Assembly: GCA_002688105.1 (NCBI GenBank)
Contig: NZBQ01000002.1
Span: 72,311 to 113,091 of the forward strand
Source of the DNA: Dehalococcoidales bacterium
GTDB lineage: Bacteria; Chloroflexota; Dehalococcoidia; Dehalococcoidales; GCA-2688105
Reading direction: 5' to 3'
Length of the DNA stretch: 40,781 nucleotides
Part shown: piece by piece, positions 16,222 through 29,826 of the stretch
How the letters are laid out: each line of letters opens with the position of its first letter
How positions within the stretch are numbered: position 1 is the first letter of the stretch
Position numbers and translations under genes: made by a program
Notes under the pieces: model-generated
The model's database searches: none
What the model saw: only the letters and a program-made list of their open reading frames with translations
What the model was told of the DNA's origin: nothing

Positions 16222-16674
16222 TTAAGCCTGGCTTAAGGCTTCCTCCAAGAACAGATCTAAATCAGGCTCATCTTCATCACCTATTCGCTTCTCCAGACGA
16301 GACATAACCTCTATCATGCGGTGGTTGACCACATAGTTTTTAATAGTAGTATCCACCTGAGGACACGCCAAAATGCACGCATCACACAGGTCACAGTCCT
16401 CGCCGACGATACTTTCCAGTGCCATTGAGGTTCGTTGCTCCGTCTTTTCACGGCGGGAAGGTTCACGAACCAGAATAGGACAGATATCCACGCAATTGCC
16501 ACAGGCTAAACATTCCTTGTGTCCACTGATGTCCTCGGTGATGTTCAGCGCATGCCCCGGGTTAAACCCACTGGAAAGGAGACGACACCGACCTACCGGT
16601 GGTCTAAGCGTATTTAAGATTTCGTTTAAAACGCCTTCAATTTCCTTGACATCCTGCTGAATACGCAGTGGCAT
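16222..16674 (-). CDS. HdrC-like iron-sulfur protein
   Basis: This 150-residue protein has two CxxCxxCxxxCP motifs (C55/58/61/65 and C94/97/100/104) that should bind two [4Fe-4S] clusters. The arrangement and the helical flanks resemble HdrC or GlpC-type electron-transfer subunits. It has no membrane segment and no CCG domain. It lies 16 bp after the flavoprotein gene and 17 bp before the acyl-CoA dehydrogenase gene, so it could carry electrons between those two or to the SdhB-like subunit. Its partner is inferred only from position. Confidence 0.85.
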   Translation of the reverse strand: MPLRIQQDVKEIEGVLNEILNTLRPPVGRCRLLSSGFNPGHALNITEDISGHKECLACGNCVDICPILVREPSRREKTEQRTSMALESIVGEDCDLCDACILACPQVDTTIKNYVVNHRMIEVMSRLEKRIGDEDEPDLDLFLEEALSQA

Positions 16675-16690
16675 ATTACACTCCTCAGGT

Positions 16691-18352
16691 TTAAGCTATT
16701 TTTACCTGACCCACCGTTAATGTCGGTTTGGTGTAATCAGGCAGGTAATCATGTGGCTGTCTGGCATAATTGGGTAGCAGCAACGGCGAGATTGGCCGCG
16801 AATCCGCCAGACCGGCTTTTTTAAGCTCTGCCTGCCATTGGCGTACATGGTCCAGCGTTAGCGAGCCCGGTTTAACCTTCTTAGCATACTCAGCGGCGGC
16901 TTTACCTGCCCTCCTCCCGAAGACAAACAAATCCAAGGTTGAGTTGCCAATAAGCCTATTTCTACCGTGTACTCCCCCTCCAACTTCACCCGCCGCCAAT
17001 AACCCCGGTACCGTAGTGGCTCCATTGGTGTCTATCTTAATGCCTCCATTTTGATAATGAAGGGTGGGATAGACCAGCATTGGCTCTTTTACTATATCAA
17101 TATTGAAACGAGCAAACTGTCGAACCATAGCCGGTAATTCACCGGCAATAGTTCCTTCGCCACGGATAATGTCAATCATTGGTGAATCCAGCCACACCCC
17201 TACCTCCCCGGTAGGTGTCTCTATACCCTTTTTACTCTCCTGGCATTCACGAATAATGGCTGAAGCTACCACATCCCGCGGCTCTAAAGGCATAATGAAC
17301 TGCTCCCCGTCAACATTGGCCAGCTGTGCCCCCAGAGTTCTCACCTTCTCGGTAACCAATTGCCCCAGAATCTGCGTGGGATAAGCGACACCGGTAGGAT
17401 GGTATTGCATGGTATCAATGAAAATCATCTCAGCGCCGGCCCGATAAGCCAATACCAGTCCGTCAGCAGTAGCCCCATAGTGATTAGTAGTGGGGAAGCC
17501 CTGAATGTGCAAGCGCCCCATACCCCCGGTCGCCATAACCACCGCCTTGGCTCGCACCAGGCTTAATTCATTGGCCTCCATATCGACCAATATGGCTCCA
17601 GCTACCCGTCCTTGGTCATCCAGTATTAGCTCCACGGCGGGAGCAAATTCAATATAATCTATCTGCCGGCATTTAATCTCATCACGCAGGACACGCATCT
17701 CCTCCAGCCCGGTGTAGTCCCGTGCTGAATGCAGCCTCCGCCTTGAGGCACCACCCCCGGAAAGCTCGTGTAACGAACCGTCTGGTTCCTTATCCCAGTT
17801 GACACCCAGTGTTTCCAGCCACTTGATAGCTGAGGGAGCGTCTTTTACCAATGCCTCTACTAACTCAGGTATATTAGTGAAGCGGCCGCCCCCCATAGTA
17901 TCCAGATAATGAATAATCGGGGAGTCATTGGGCCTATCGGCTGCCTGTATTCCAGCCTGAGCGCCCACGGTATTAGCATCGCCCAGACGCAGCTTGGTTA
18001 CTAACAGGACCTTAGCCCCATTCTCCTGAGCCAGGAGTGCCGCTGAAGCCCCCGCCCCTCCACAACCAATTACCAGAACATCCACATCATAATCAACCTT
18101 GCCTAGGTCAATCTTATCCGGGTTAATCCGACTGTTACCCTCCAGCAAATCGGCCATCTCTTTGGGGGTGCGGTCACCCTTGTTCGACCCTACCAGCAAT
18201 TCCCGCATACTTTCTCCAATAAAGTCGGGGTGATGTTTCTTTAGCAAAGGTGTTTTCTCCTCGCCGGTGAGGCGGGACAGGGTTTCTTTTAGCCGCTTCC
18301 CCCGGCTAGCCTCTACTTTACGGATACTTTCTTCCATATAGAGTGGATACAT
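16691..18352 (-). CDS. Fumarate reductase/succinate dehydrogenase-type flavoprotein
   Basis: This 553-residue protein is a FrdA/SdhA-fold flavoprotein. It has an ~88-residue N-terminal extension, then the FAD motif DVLVIGCGGAGAS (residues 91-103), MQYHPTG (315-321) and HGRNRLIGNSTLD (462-474), as in fumarate reductases. The His that is covalently flavinylated in SdhA/FrdA (HTxAAQGG) is Asn127 here (ANTVGAQAG), so FAD is probably bound non-covalently. The catalytic segment, usually EGxRGEG, reads EKVRTLG with the Arg kept. It should interconvert fumarate and succinate with the SdhB-like protein encoded upstream. No membrane anchor gene is present. Confidence 0.88.
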   Translation of the reverse strand: MYPLYMEESIRKVEASRGKRLKETLSRLTGEEKTPLLKKHHPDFIGESMRELLVGSNKGDRTPKEMADLLEGNSRINPDKIDLGKVDYDVDVLVIGCGGAGASAALLAQENGAKVLLVTKLRLGDANTVGAQAGIQAADRPNDSPIIHYLDTMGGGRFTNIPELVEALVKDAPSAIKWLETLGVNWDKEPDGSLHELSGGGASRRRLHSARDYTGLEEMRVLRDEIKCRQIDYIEFAPAVELILDDQGRVAGAILVDMEANELSLVRAKAVVMATGGMGRLHIQGFPTTNHYGATADGLVLAYRAGAEMIFIDTMQYHPTGVAYPTQILGQLVTEKVRTLGAQLANVDGEQFIMPLEPRDVVASAIIRECQESKKGIETPTGEVGVWLDSPMIDIIRGEGTIAGELPAMVRQFARFNIDIVKEPMLVYPTLHYQNGGIKIDTNGATTVPGLLAAGEVGGGVHGRNRLIGNSTLDLFVFGRRAGKAAAEYAKKVKPGSLTLDHVRQWQAELKKAGLADSRPISPLLLPNYARQPHDYLPDYTKPTLTVGQVKIA

Positions 18353-18377
18353 TTTACTGACCTCTATTCCGCTAACT

Positions 18378-19094
18378 TCAGTAAGCCGGTTCTATGTCAC
18401 GCTCATCATATAGCTTTTGTAGCTTGCTTTTTTCCATCTTTTCCAACTTTTCCAGTTCGGCGTCAAACTTGCCGGCTTCTATCTCAGCTATCCTGTCCTC
18501 GAGGTGCTTGGAAACGGGTGCCAGATAGCGACCATACAAGCGCCGACATAGCAAAGCTACATTATAAGGCACCAACCCCTGCGGACACCTAGCCGCACAC
18601 AGGCCGCACATCACACAGTCAAAGGACTTTGTCGCCACTTCACCAATATCGCCCCTCAGAGCATCGGACATAAACCACATCACTTCAAGCTCCTGAGGAC
18701 AGGTTTTGGTGCAATTATTACAACCAAAGCAGGTAACCAGGTCAGGATAAAGCGCCAGTATCTGTTCAACGTCTGGTTCTATTTCTTCCAGGTTATAAAG
18801 GGCCTTGGCAGCCGGGAAGAATGGTATCTGCACCAGATACATATCCGGTTCCACTGTTTTCTGGCAGGCAAGGTCGTACCTTAGCTGTGGGTCATCCTTA
18901 AAGTTGAAAACAGTGGCACAAGCACCACAAAATCCGGCACGGCACCCACAGCCACGAATCAGCCGGTAGCCACAATACTCCATTGCGGTGAGGATGGTAA
19001 GCCCTTCAGGAACCTGATAATGCTTACCCATAATGTAAATGTTAATCATTTTAACCTGTTCTTCAACCTGTTTTGCTTTAATCTTTTCAACCAT
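18378..19094 (-). CDS. SdhB/TfrB-like iron-sulfur subunit
   Basis: This 238-residue protein has an N-terminal plant-type [2Fe-2S] domain (C51, C56, C59, C77) and two downstream CxxCxxCxxxCP motifs (C122/125/128/132 and C160/163/166/170). In ordinary SdhB/FrdB the second of these is CxxxxxCxxxCP and binds [3Fe-4S]. Here a fourth Cys (C163) is present, so [4Fe-4S] is expected, as in TfrB-like subunits. The TfrB CCG domain is absent. A lysine/glutamate-rich helix closes the protein. The ATG has GAGGT six bases upstream. It partners with the flavoprotein encoded 25 bp downstream. Confidence 0.9.
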   Translation of the reverse strand: MVEKIKAKQVEEQVKMINIYIMGKHYQVPEGLTILTAMEYCGYRLIRGCGCRAGFCGACATVFNFKDDPQLRYDLACQKTVEPDMYLVQIPFFPAAKALYNLEEIEPDVEQILALYPDLVTCFGCNNCTKTCPQELEVMWFMSDALRGDIGEVATKSFDCVMCGLCAARCPQGLVPYNVALLCRRLYGRYLAPVSKHLEDRIAEIEAGKFDAELEKLEKMEKSKLQKLYDERDIEPAY

Positions 19095-19107
19095 TTTTGA
19101 CCTCGAT

Positions 19108-19953
19108 TTAAAGGATTACTTCTTTGTGTCGAGCACTATGACACTGCAGGTTAACTGCCACTGGCATGCTGCCGATATGAGCCGGGAAAACCTCAACATG
19201 AACGGCCAGGGCAGTCACCCTACCACCGTACCCCATTGGCCCAATGCCCAGATTATTGACTCGCTGCAGAATTTCCCTCTCCAGTCCGGCAACCTCAGCC
19301 TCAGGGTTGGGCTCACCTACTTTGCGCAGCAACGCTCGCTTTGCCAGCATAAAGGCCTTTTCTACCGTGCCGCCGATGCCCACCCCGACAATAACCGGGG
19401 GGCAAGGATTGCTACCCGCCTCATCAACCGCCTTGACCACGACATCGATAACCCCCTGACGACCCTTGGATGGGGACAGCATCGCCAGGCGAGACATATT
19501 ATCGGCACCACCCCCTTTAGGCAATACACTAATCTTGAGCTTATCACCCGGGACTATATCGGCGTGGATAATAGCTGGCGTGTTATCTTTGGTATTTACC
19601 CTGGCAGAGAAAGGCTGCCGCACCATAGACTTGCGCAAATAGCCCTTATCATATCCCTGGCGCACTCCCTCGTTTATGGCTTGATAAAGATCACCACCGG
19701 TGATATGAACCTCCTGCCCCAGCTCCAGCAAGACTACCGCCGTGCCGGTATCCTGGCACAGAGGTATTTTCTCCTTGACCGAGACTTCGGCATTCTCCAG
19801 TATTCTACCCAGCACCTCACGTGCCACCGGAGCTTCCTCTTTTTGCCGGGCTTGCTTGAGGGAAGTTAGCACATCCTCAGGAAGATAATAACATGCCTCT
19901 TGAAAAAGCCGGGACACGGTTTCGGTTATCTGCTTACAATCAATGACTCTCAT
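19108..19953 (-). CDS. Class I fumarate hydratase, alpha (N-terminal) subunit
   Basis: This 281-residue protein is the alpha subunit of the two-subunit, [4Fe-4S] fumarase family. The cluster ligands are the Cys in PLCQDTGTAVV (residue 66), in SNPCPPVIVGVGIGG, and in NLQCHSARH near the C-terminus. It interconverts malate and fumarate together with the beta subunit encoded at the end of the operon. A weak AAAGGA site lies about ten bases upstream of the ATG. It sits 47 bp after malic enzyme and 13 bp before the SdhB-like gene. Confidence 0.94.
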   Translation of the reverse strand: MRVIDCKQITETVSRLFQEACYYLPEDVLTSLKQARQKEEAPVAREVLGRILENAEVSVKEKIPLCQDTGTAVVLLELGQEVHITGGDLYQAINEGVRQGYDKGYLRKSMVRQPFSARVNTKDNTPAIIHADIVPGDKLKISVLPKGGGADNMSRLAMLSPSKGRQGVIDVVVKAVDEAGSNPCPPVIVGVGIGGTVEKAFMLAKRALLRKVGEPNPEAEVAGLEREILQRVNNLGIGPMGYGGRVTALAVHVEVFPAHIGSMPVAVNLQCHSARHKEVIL

Positions 19954-20000
19954 TTAGCCACATTCCTTTCCGCAAAGATAGCTATCAATATGCTACATGG

Positions 20001-21356
20001 CTAATCTTCAGGTGCCGGAGGGATGAAGCCCTCTTTCATAAGAAGAGCGGTTGCTCCCCTGGCGCTCTTAATTATTGTCTCGGCTCGCCTGGTCAACTCT
20101 TCTCGGCTGGCTTTTTCCCGGGCTACCCCCTGCTCAATAGCCTTGAGTCCTACCGCCACCGCTTCCCTGATAAACACCTCCCATTCCCCCATAGTTGGTA
20201 CGATATTATCTTCGTCTATGCCCCGGTCTTCAGCACACTTGGCTAACTCGTAGGCAGCGGCGATACACATCTCATCAGTTATAGTTCTAGCTTTGACATC
20301 CAGGGTGCCACGGAAGATAGCCGGAAAGCCGATAGAATTATTTACCTGGTTGGGGAAATCAGACCTGCCCGTAGCTACAATTCTAGCCCCGGCCTCTTTG
20401 GCTTCCCAGGGCCAGATTTCGGGGATAGGATTGGCACAAACAAAAACTATAGCCTCTTTAGCCATACTCCTGACCCATTCCGGTAAAATTACCCCGGGTC
20501 CTGACTTTGATAGCGAGATACAGACATCAGCCCCTTTTAAAGCTTCAGCTATTCCACCGCTTATTTTATCAGGATTGGTTCGCTGGCATAAGTCCCACTT
20601 GTACGGGTTTTCCTCTTGCTTCTCCTCGAGGTCAGTTCGGCCAGTATGGAGGATAGCTTTACTATCGACAACTATGGTGTTCGCCGGCTTAAAACCGTCA
20701 GAGAACATTACCCTGAGGATAGCCACATTAGCGGCACCGATACCAATAACGGCAACCCTAACCTCCTCTTTTTTCTTACCCACAATCCTTAAGGCATTGA
20801 TTAGCCCGGCCATAGTAACCGCTGCCGTTCCCTGCTGGTCATCATGCCATACCGGAATCTGTGCCTCGGCTCTTAGCCTATCAAGGATGTAAAAACATTT
20901 AGGGTTGGAGATATCCTCAAGATTGATGCCACCGAAGGAAGGCTGAAGCCATTTCACCACCTGAATAATCTCATCAGGGTCTTTGGTGTCAAGACAAATA
21001 GGCACGGCATCCACCCCACCCAGGTATTTAAAGAGCAGGGCTTTACCTTCCATTACTGGCATACCAGCTTCAGGCCCGATGTCACCTAACCCCAGAACCC
21101 TGGTGCCATCGGAAACCACCGCCACGGTATTCCACTTATTGGTGAACTCATAGACCTTTTCCCGGTCCGCCTTTATTGCCCTACAGGGCTCGGCTACCCC
21201 GGGAGAATACCAGATAGCGAAATCGTTGAAGTCACGGATACAGCACTTGGGGATTGTCTGCAGCTTCCCCCGATAAAAAGGATGTAATTTCATAGCATCC
21301 TCCGCCGGTTGGCGCGCTTTAGCCAGAAGCTCTTCCTTAGTTGCTTTTTGTGGCAT
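20001..21356 (-). CDS. NAD(P)-dependent malic enzyme
   Basis: This 451-residue malic enzyme interconverts malate and pyruvate plus CO2. Family motifs are [15 protein letters not shown], the catalytic-domain [18 protein letters not shown], the nucleotide-binding [13 protein letters not shown], and [16 protein letters not shown]. The length fits the short bacterial/archaeal form without the phosphotransacetylase-like domain. The ATG has GAGGTGAGG just upstream. It is the first gene of a seven-gene operon that continues to the fumarase beta gene. Confidence 0.95.
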   Translation of the reverse strand: MPQKATKEELLAKARQPAEDAMKLHPFYRGKLQTIPKCCIRDFNDFAIWYSPGVAEPCRAIKADREKVYEFTNKWNTVAVVSDGTRVLGLGDIGPEAGMPVMEGKALLFKYLGGVDAVPICLDTKDPDEIIQVVKWLQPSFGGINLEDISNPKCFYILDRLRAEAQIPVWHDDQQGTAAVTMAGLINALRIVGKKKEEVRVAVIGIGAANVAILRVMFSDGFKPANTIVVDSKAILHTGRTDLEEKQEENPYKWDLCQRTNPDKISGGIAEALKGADVCISLSKSGPGVILPEWVRSMAKEAIVFVCANPIPEIWPWEAKEAGARIVATGRSDFPNQVNNSIGFPAIFRGTLDVKARTITDEMCIAAAYELAKCAEDRGIDEDNIVPTMGEWEVFIREAVAVGLKAIEQGVAREKASREELTRRAETIIKSARGATALLMKEGFIPPAPED

Positions 21357-23731
<2,375 letters not shown>

Positions 23732-23770
23732 ATACATCCCCTCTTGTCCCAACCTAACCTGACAAAACTC

Positions 23771-23799
23771 TTGACTTTGTATGTCTCAAACATTACTAT
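23771..23799 (+). promoter_or_regulatory. Candidate promoter of the small ORF before pth
   Basis: TTGACT (23771-23776) and TACTAT (23794-23799) are separated by 17 bp, with TATAAA overlapping three bases later. It is located between ligA and the small ORF. Confidence 0.45.
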
Positions 23800-23832
23800 A
23801 AACTTCCTATATAAAGTAAGGAGATGAAACAG

Positions 23833-23958
23833 ATGACTTCACTTGACTTCACTGCAAGCTGTACAGTCGTCATCGATGGTTACATCTGGTTCTGGGATTC
23901 AGAAACTGATGAGGTGCTTAATTTTTCTGATGCCAGCGGTTTGTTGAAACTGGACTGA
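23833..23958 (+). CDS. Small protein, 41 aa, unrecognised
   Basis: This short frame, absent from the ORF track, encodes MTSLDFTASCTVVIDGYIWF and ends in NFSDASGLLKLD. AAGGAG lies nine bases upstream of the ATG at 23833; an earlier in-frame ATG at 23824 directly abuts that site. A promoter-like pair lies upstream. The product is acidic and aromatic-rich (WFWD) with a single Cys and no membrane segment. I do not recognise a family. Ribosome binding site and composition favour a real gene. Confidence 0.55.
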   Translation: MTSLDFTASCTVVIDGYIWFWDSETDEVLNFSDASGLLKLD

Positions 23959-24016
23959 TCATCCAAGAGAATGCCAGTAAAGAAATCTTGCATCCTCGAA
24001 CACAGACAACTTGATT

Positions 24017-24598
24017 ATGAAGCTAATTGTAGGATTGGGTAACCTAGGGCGTGAGTATGCCAACAACCGCCATAACATAGGCTTTACGTGCCTTAAGCAT
24101 TTTGCTAAGACGCAGGGTATACGCTTTGGTAAGAAGCAGGGGCAAGCCCGAATCGGCACCGGTGAGGTTGCAGGCGGTAAAGTAGTAGTAGCCAGACCGC
24201 AAACCTATATGAACCAGAGTGGTGAATCTGTCAGCCGACTGATAAAGAGGTTTAATATCAACCCCGATGACCTCCTAGTCATCCACGATGACCTTGACCT
24301 GCCTTCGGGTACAATCCGCATCCGCCGGGGCGGTAGTTCTGGTGGACACAAGGGGATTAATTCCATCATCGCTGATTTAGACAGGCAGGACTTCATTCGT
24401 ATTCGGGTAGGTATTGGACGACCGACTACATTTGAAGACGACACCCAGAACAAGGAAGATGAGATTATCGCCTATGTGCTCAGTGATTTTACCCCTGAAG
24501 AAAAACCGGTTATTCACAAGGTCATACCCAGAGTCAGTGAAGCTATCTACTGCCTTCTCACCGATGGTCTGACAGCAGCTATGAATAAGTATAATTAA
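24017..24598 (+). CDS. pth: Peptidyl-tRNA hydrolase
   Basis: Pth recycles peptidyl-tRNA released from stalled ribosomes. The start is placed at the ATG at 24017 (MKLIVGLGNLG), because the family begins there; the ORF track begins at a TTG two codons earlier. The active-site residues appear in NNRHNIGF (His), YMNQSGE (Asn) and VIHDDLDLPSG (Asp), and GGSSGGHKGI is typical. The length of 193 residues is normal. No strong ribosome binding site is visible. It converges with the iron-sulfur flavoprotein. Confidence 0.95.
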   Translation: MKLIVGLGNLGREYANNRHNIGFTCLKHFAKTQGIRFGKKQGQARIGTGEVAGGKVVVARPQTYMNQSGESVSRLIKRFNINPDDLLVIHDDLDLPSGTIRIRRGGSSGGHKGINSIIADLDRQDFIRIRVGIGRPTTFEDDTQNKEDEIIAYVLSDFTPEEKPVIHKVIPRVSEAIYCLLTDGLTAAMNKYN

Positions 24599-24630
24599 GC
24601 ACTATATCTATCCCCCATACTCTTGATTAC

Positions 24631-25266
24631 CTAAAATCTATTTTGAGGATAGCTATCAATCCCGTATTCCTCTGCACAAACACGATAGAGAGGCCGCCTG
24701 TATTCCTCCGGGCAGTGGAATTGCTGTTTAATTAAAGATACTACCTGCTTTCCCAATTCTTCGGAGCTTTTCATAGCGAATCTGTCTTTTCTTACCTCTC
24801 CTTTATTTCTAGCAAAACCAGAAGCATAATCAGCCGGAAGCATATGGCAGTAGTTGATGAAGGTGCTGAATTGAGTCCAAATTCCTTCATGTCCTATAGA
24901 ACTCCCTACACTTATCACACCGGCAACCTTATTCGGCAGCACGTACATGTTATACAGGCTATACAAGCGGTCGATGACCATCTTAGCCTGAGCGGTCACC
25001 GACCCGAAATAAGAAGGCGAGCCAAAAATAAGACCGTCAGCGGCCAGAACCATGGGAAACAACTCCTGCATGTCGTCTTCTATATGGCATTTGCCACCTT
25101 TCTGGCGACAGGTATCACAGCCGTCGCAGGGTTTAAGCTCTTTGCCAGCCGTTGTCCACAGCTCAGTTTCGGCGCCATAGCTTCTAGCGCCAGCCATGGC
25201 TTCGCTCATCATTATTTCGGTATTGCCACCCTTACGCGGACTGCACACCACACCTAAAACTTTCAT
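24631..25266 (-). CDS. Iron-sulfur flavoprotein / NADPH-dependent FMN reductase family
   Basis: This 211-residue protein has a flavodoxin-like fold with the FMN-binding start VCSPRKGGNTE and GSPSYFGSVTAQAK. A compact cluster motif C47-x2-C50-x2-C53-x6-C60 matches iron-sulfur flavoproteins (Isf) of anaerobes, which carry FMN and one [4Fe-4S]. Such proteins are linked to O2 or H2O2 reduction in methanogens, and the role here is not evident. It stands alone on the minus strand between pth and the LOG-like gene. Confidence 0.9.
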   Translation of the reverse strand: MKVLGVVCSPRKGGNTEIMMSEAMAGARSYGAETELWTTAGKELKPCDGCDTCRQKGGKCHIEDDMQELFPMVLAADGLIFGSPSYFGSVTAQAKMVIDRLYSLYNMYVLPNKVAGVISVGSSIGHEGIWTQFSTFINYCHMLPADYASGFARNKGEVRKDRFAMKSSEELGKQVVSLIKQQFHCPEEYRRPLYRVCAEEYGIDSYPQNRF

Positions 25267-25411
25267 ATCTAAACCTCCTTCTTTCCCTTCTTAAACCCGG
25301 GCACACCTATTGACTATCCTATGCCAAAGCAACTTAATCAATGATAAAATAAAAGTAAAAGCAGGTCAATGCCAATTTTTAGACAAATTTCCCGAAGCGC
25401 TCTATAGATGG

Positions 25412-25417
25412 TATAAT
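25412..25417 (+). promoter_or_regulatory. -10 element upstream of the LOG-like/eno genes
   Basis: A perfect TATAAT lies 30 bases before the ATG of the LOG-like gene. The best -35, TTTCCC at 18 bp spacing, is weak. Confidence 0.45.
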
Positions 25418-25446
25418 CTACATATTCATACTAAGCTTAATAATCT

Positions 25447-27253
<1,807 letters not shown>

Positions 27254-27306
27254 ACAGGCTTAGATGAACAAAACAGGCATTACATTATCAAGATAAAAAT
27301 CGCTGA

Positions 27307-28332
<1,026 letters not shown>

Positions 28333-28363
28333 CCGGCCGGAGGTGCTGCCTTTTTAATAACAA

Positions 28364-28393
28364 TTGACATCTTCATAAAGGTGTGTTTAAAAT
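28364..28393 (+). promoter_or_regulatory. Candidate promoter of the tubulin-like gene
   Basis: A perfect TTGACA (28364-28369) and TAAAAT (28388-28393) are separated by 18 bp, about 30 bases before the ATG. This indicates transcription independent of gap. Confidence 0.6.
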
Positions 28394-28424
28394 AGCAAAG
28401 CGCTAATCAATAGCGAGGTATGAA

Positions 28425-29600
28425 ATGAAATTAGTAGTTATGGGTTTGGGACAATGCGGTAGCCAAATTGCTGATGATTTCGCCCGAATGGGGGGCAGGG
28501 CACGGACTCAGCGTGGTATTGAGATAATTACCGGTGCCTTCGCCGTCAACACCGACGCTGCTGACCTAAGCGCACTATCCACCATAAGAGCTGACTACCA
28601 GCATAGAATCCTCATCGGAGGTCGCAAGACCAGTGGCCATGGGGTAGGTAAGATAAATGAACTGGGTGCCGAGGTAGCTAAAGAAGATGGTGACAAGGTC
28701 ATCGACTCTATAAGAACCACCCGGCACTTCTTTGAGACCGATGCCTTTTTAATAGCTGCCAGTGCTGCCGGCGGCACCGGCTCAGGCTCACTGCCAATAA
28801 TAACCCAGATGGTAAAAGAGCGTTATATGGATAAACCGGTATACGCCCTTGTTGTCCTCCCCTTTGAGCATGAAGAGCAAACCGAGGCAAGAACCATCTA
28901 CAACTCAGCCATCTGCCTTAAATCCATCAGCTCAGTGGCCGATGCCGTATTTCTCGTTGATAACCAGAGGTACGTCAGAAAGGACGCCTCGCTTAGAAAT
29001 AATCTGGCTCGAATTAATGCCCTAATAGTCGCTCCGTTCTACAACCTGCTCTGTGCCGGCGAAGAGAAGAAAGCCAAACACATCGGGGCCAAGATGCTTG
29101 ATGCTGGAGACATAATACAGACACTGGCAGGGTGGACAGCCATAGGCTATGGCAAAACACCATTACCACTAATCAGGCTTCCCTTTATACGGACAAGTGA
29201 TTTCAGGAAAAAGAACACCGAAACCCACAAGGGAATTGAGGCAATGGATGCGGCTATAAGTGAACTGTCCATCAGGTGCAAGCCGATGGATGCCGGCAGA
29301 GCCCTATATCTCATCTCAGCTCCACCCAAAGAAGTGAATATGGACCTGGTCAAAGAACTTGGCGACTACCTGAAAGATATCGCCTCTGAGGCTATAATTA
29401 GAAATGGCGATTACCCCAGAGAAAGGGGCGCACTGGATGTCACGGTAGTCCTGTCTGAACTTAGCGATGTGGACAAGATAAAGGCATACTACAATAAAGC
29501 CGTCACTTTTATTCAGGATATTAAACAGAGACAGAGGGAGACGCAGAGCAAACTCACAGGGATAGACGACGCCTCAAAGAACGTACCGACATTATTATAA
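28425..29600 (+). CDS. Tubulin/FtsZ-superfamily GTPase, non-canonical
   Basis: This 391-residue protein starts with a tubulin-type nucleotide fold (VVMGLGQCGSQIADDF) and has the tubulin signature as AAGGTGSGS (residues 114-122). The T7 synergy loop, NxDxxD in FtsZ, reads MLDAGD (224-229): both acidic residues are kept but the Asn is lost. The C-terminal half is consistent with the second tubulin domain, but the conserved FtsZ C-terminal peptide is absent. It is therefore not the main FtsZ and may be a CetZ-like or lineage-specific cytoskeletal protein. It has its own promoter and a GAGGT ribosome binding site. Function unknown. Confidence 0.8.
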   Translation: MKLVVMGLGQCGSQIADDFARMGGRARTQRGIEIITGAFAVNTDAADLSALSTIRADYQHRILIGGRKTSGHGVGKINELGAEVAKEDGDKVIDSIRTTRHFFETDAFLIAASAAGGTGSGSLPIITQMVKERYMDKPVYALVVLPFEHEEQTEARTIYNSAICLKSISSVADAVFLVDNQRYVRKDASLRNNLARINALIVAPFYNLLCAGEEKKAKHIGAKMLDAGDIIQTLAGWTAIGYGKTPLPLIRLPFIRTSDFRKKNTETHKGIEAMDAAISELSIRCKPMDAGRALYLISAPPKEVNMDLVKELGDYLKDIASEAIIRNGDYPRERGALDVTVVLSELSDVDKIKAYYNKAVTFIQDIKQRQRETQSKLTGIDDASKNVPTLL

Positions 29601-29643
29601 GCTAGCCAATCCAAGCCTATCGTTTAAAAAGTAGTAGCCAATC

Positions 29644-29808
29644 TTAAGCTTTCATATCATGCCATATGCCAGCTTTAGGTAAATACATAACACTTAGCCA
29701 CCTGAAACTGGCACTTATTTTATAGGAGAAATCACGCTTAAGCTTACCTCCTGCACTTGTAATTATATCCTTAAAGAGGCAATTCGGTTTTACCTTCCAC
29801 TCTGCCAT
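29644..29808 (-). CDS. Small protein, 54 aa, unrecognised
   Basis: This frame, too short for the ORF track, begins MAEWKVKPNCLFKDIITSAG and ends in PKAGIWHDMKA. A very strong ribosome binding site, AAGGAGGT, lies seven bases upstream of the ATG. The product is basic with one Cys and no clear membrane segment. It converges with the tubulin-like gene. I do not recognise a family. The ribosome binding site is the main reason to believe it. Confidence 0.55.
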   Translation of the reverse strand: MAEWKVKPNCLFKDIITSAGGKLKRDFSYKISASFRWLSVMYLPKAGIWHDMKA

Positions 29809-29826
29809 AGATTACCTCCTTCCACC

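Noticed and set aside
19039-19869. 276-aa plus-strand ORF opposite fumarase alpha
   Set aside because: It is antisense to a well-supported fumarase subunit, and its sequence shows no family pattern.
28333-28360. Intrinsic terminator after gap
   Set aside because: A T5 run is present, but the only stems I could pair before it are three base pairs or rely on G-U pairs.
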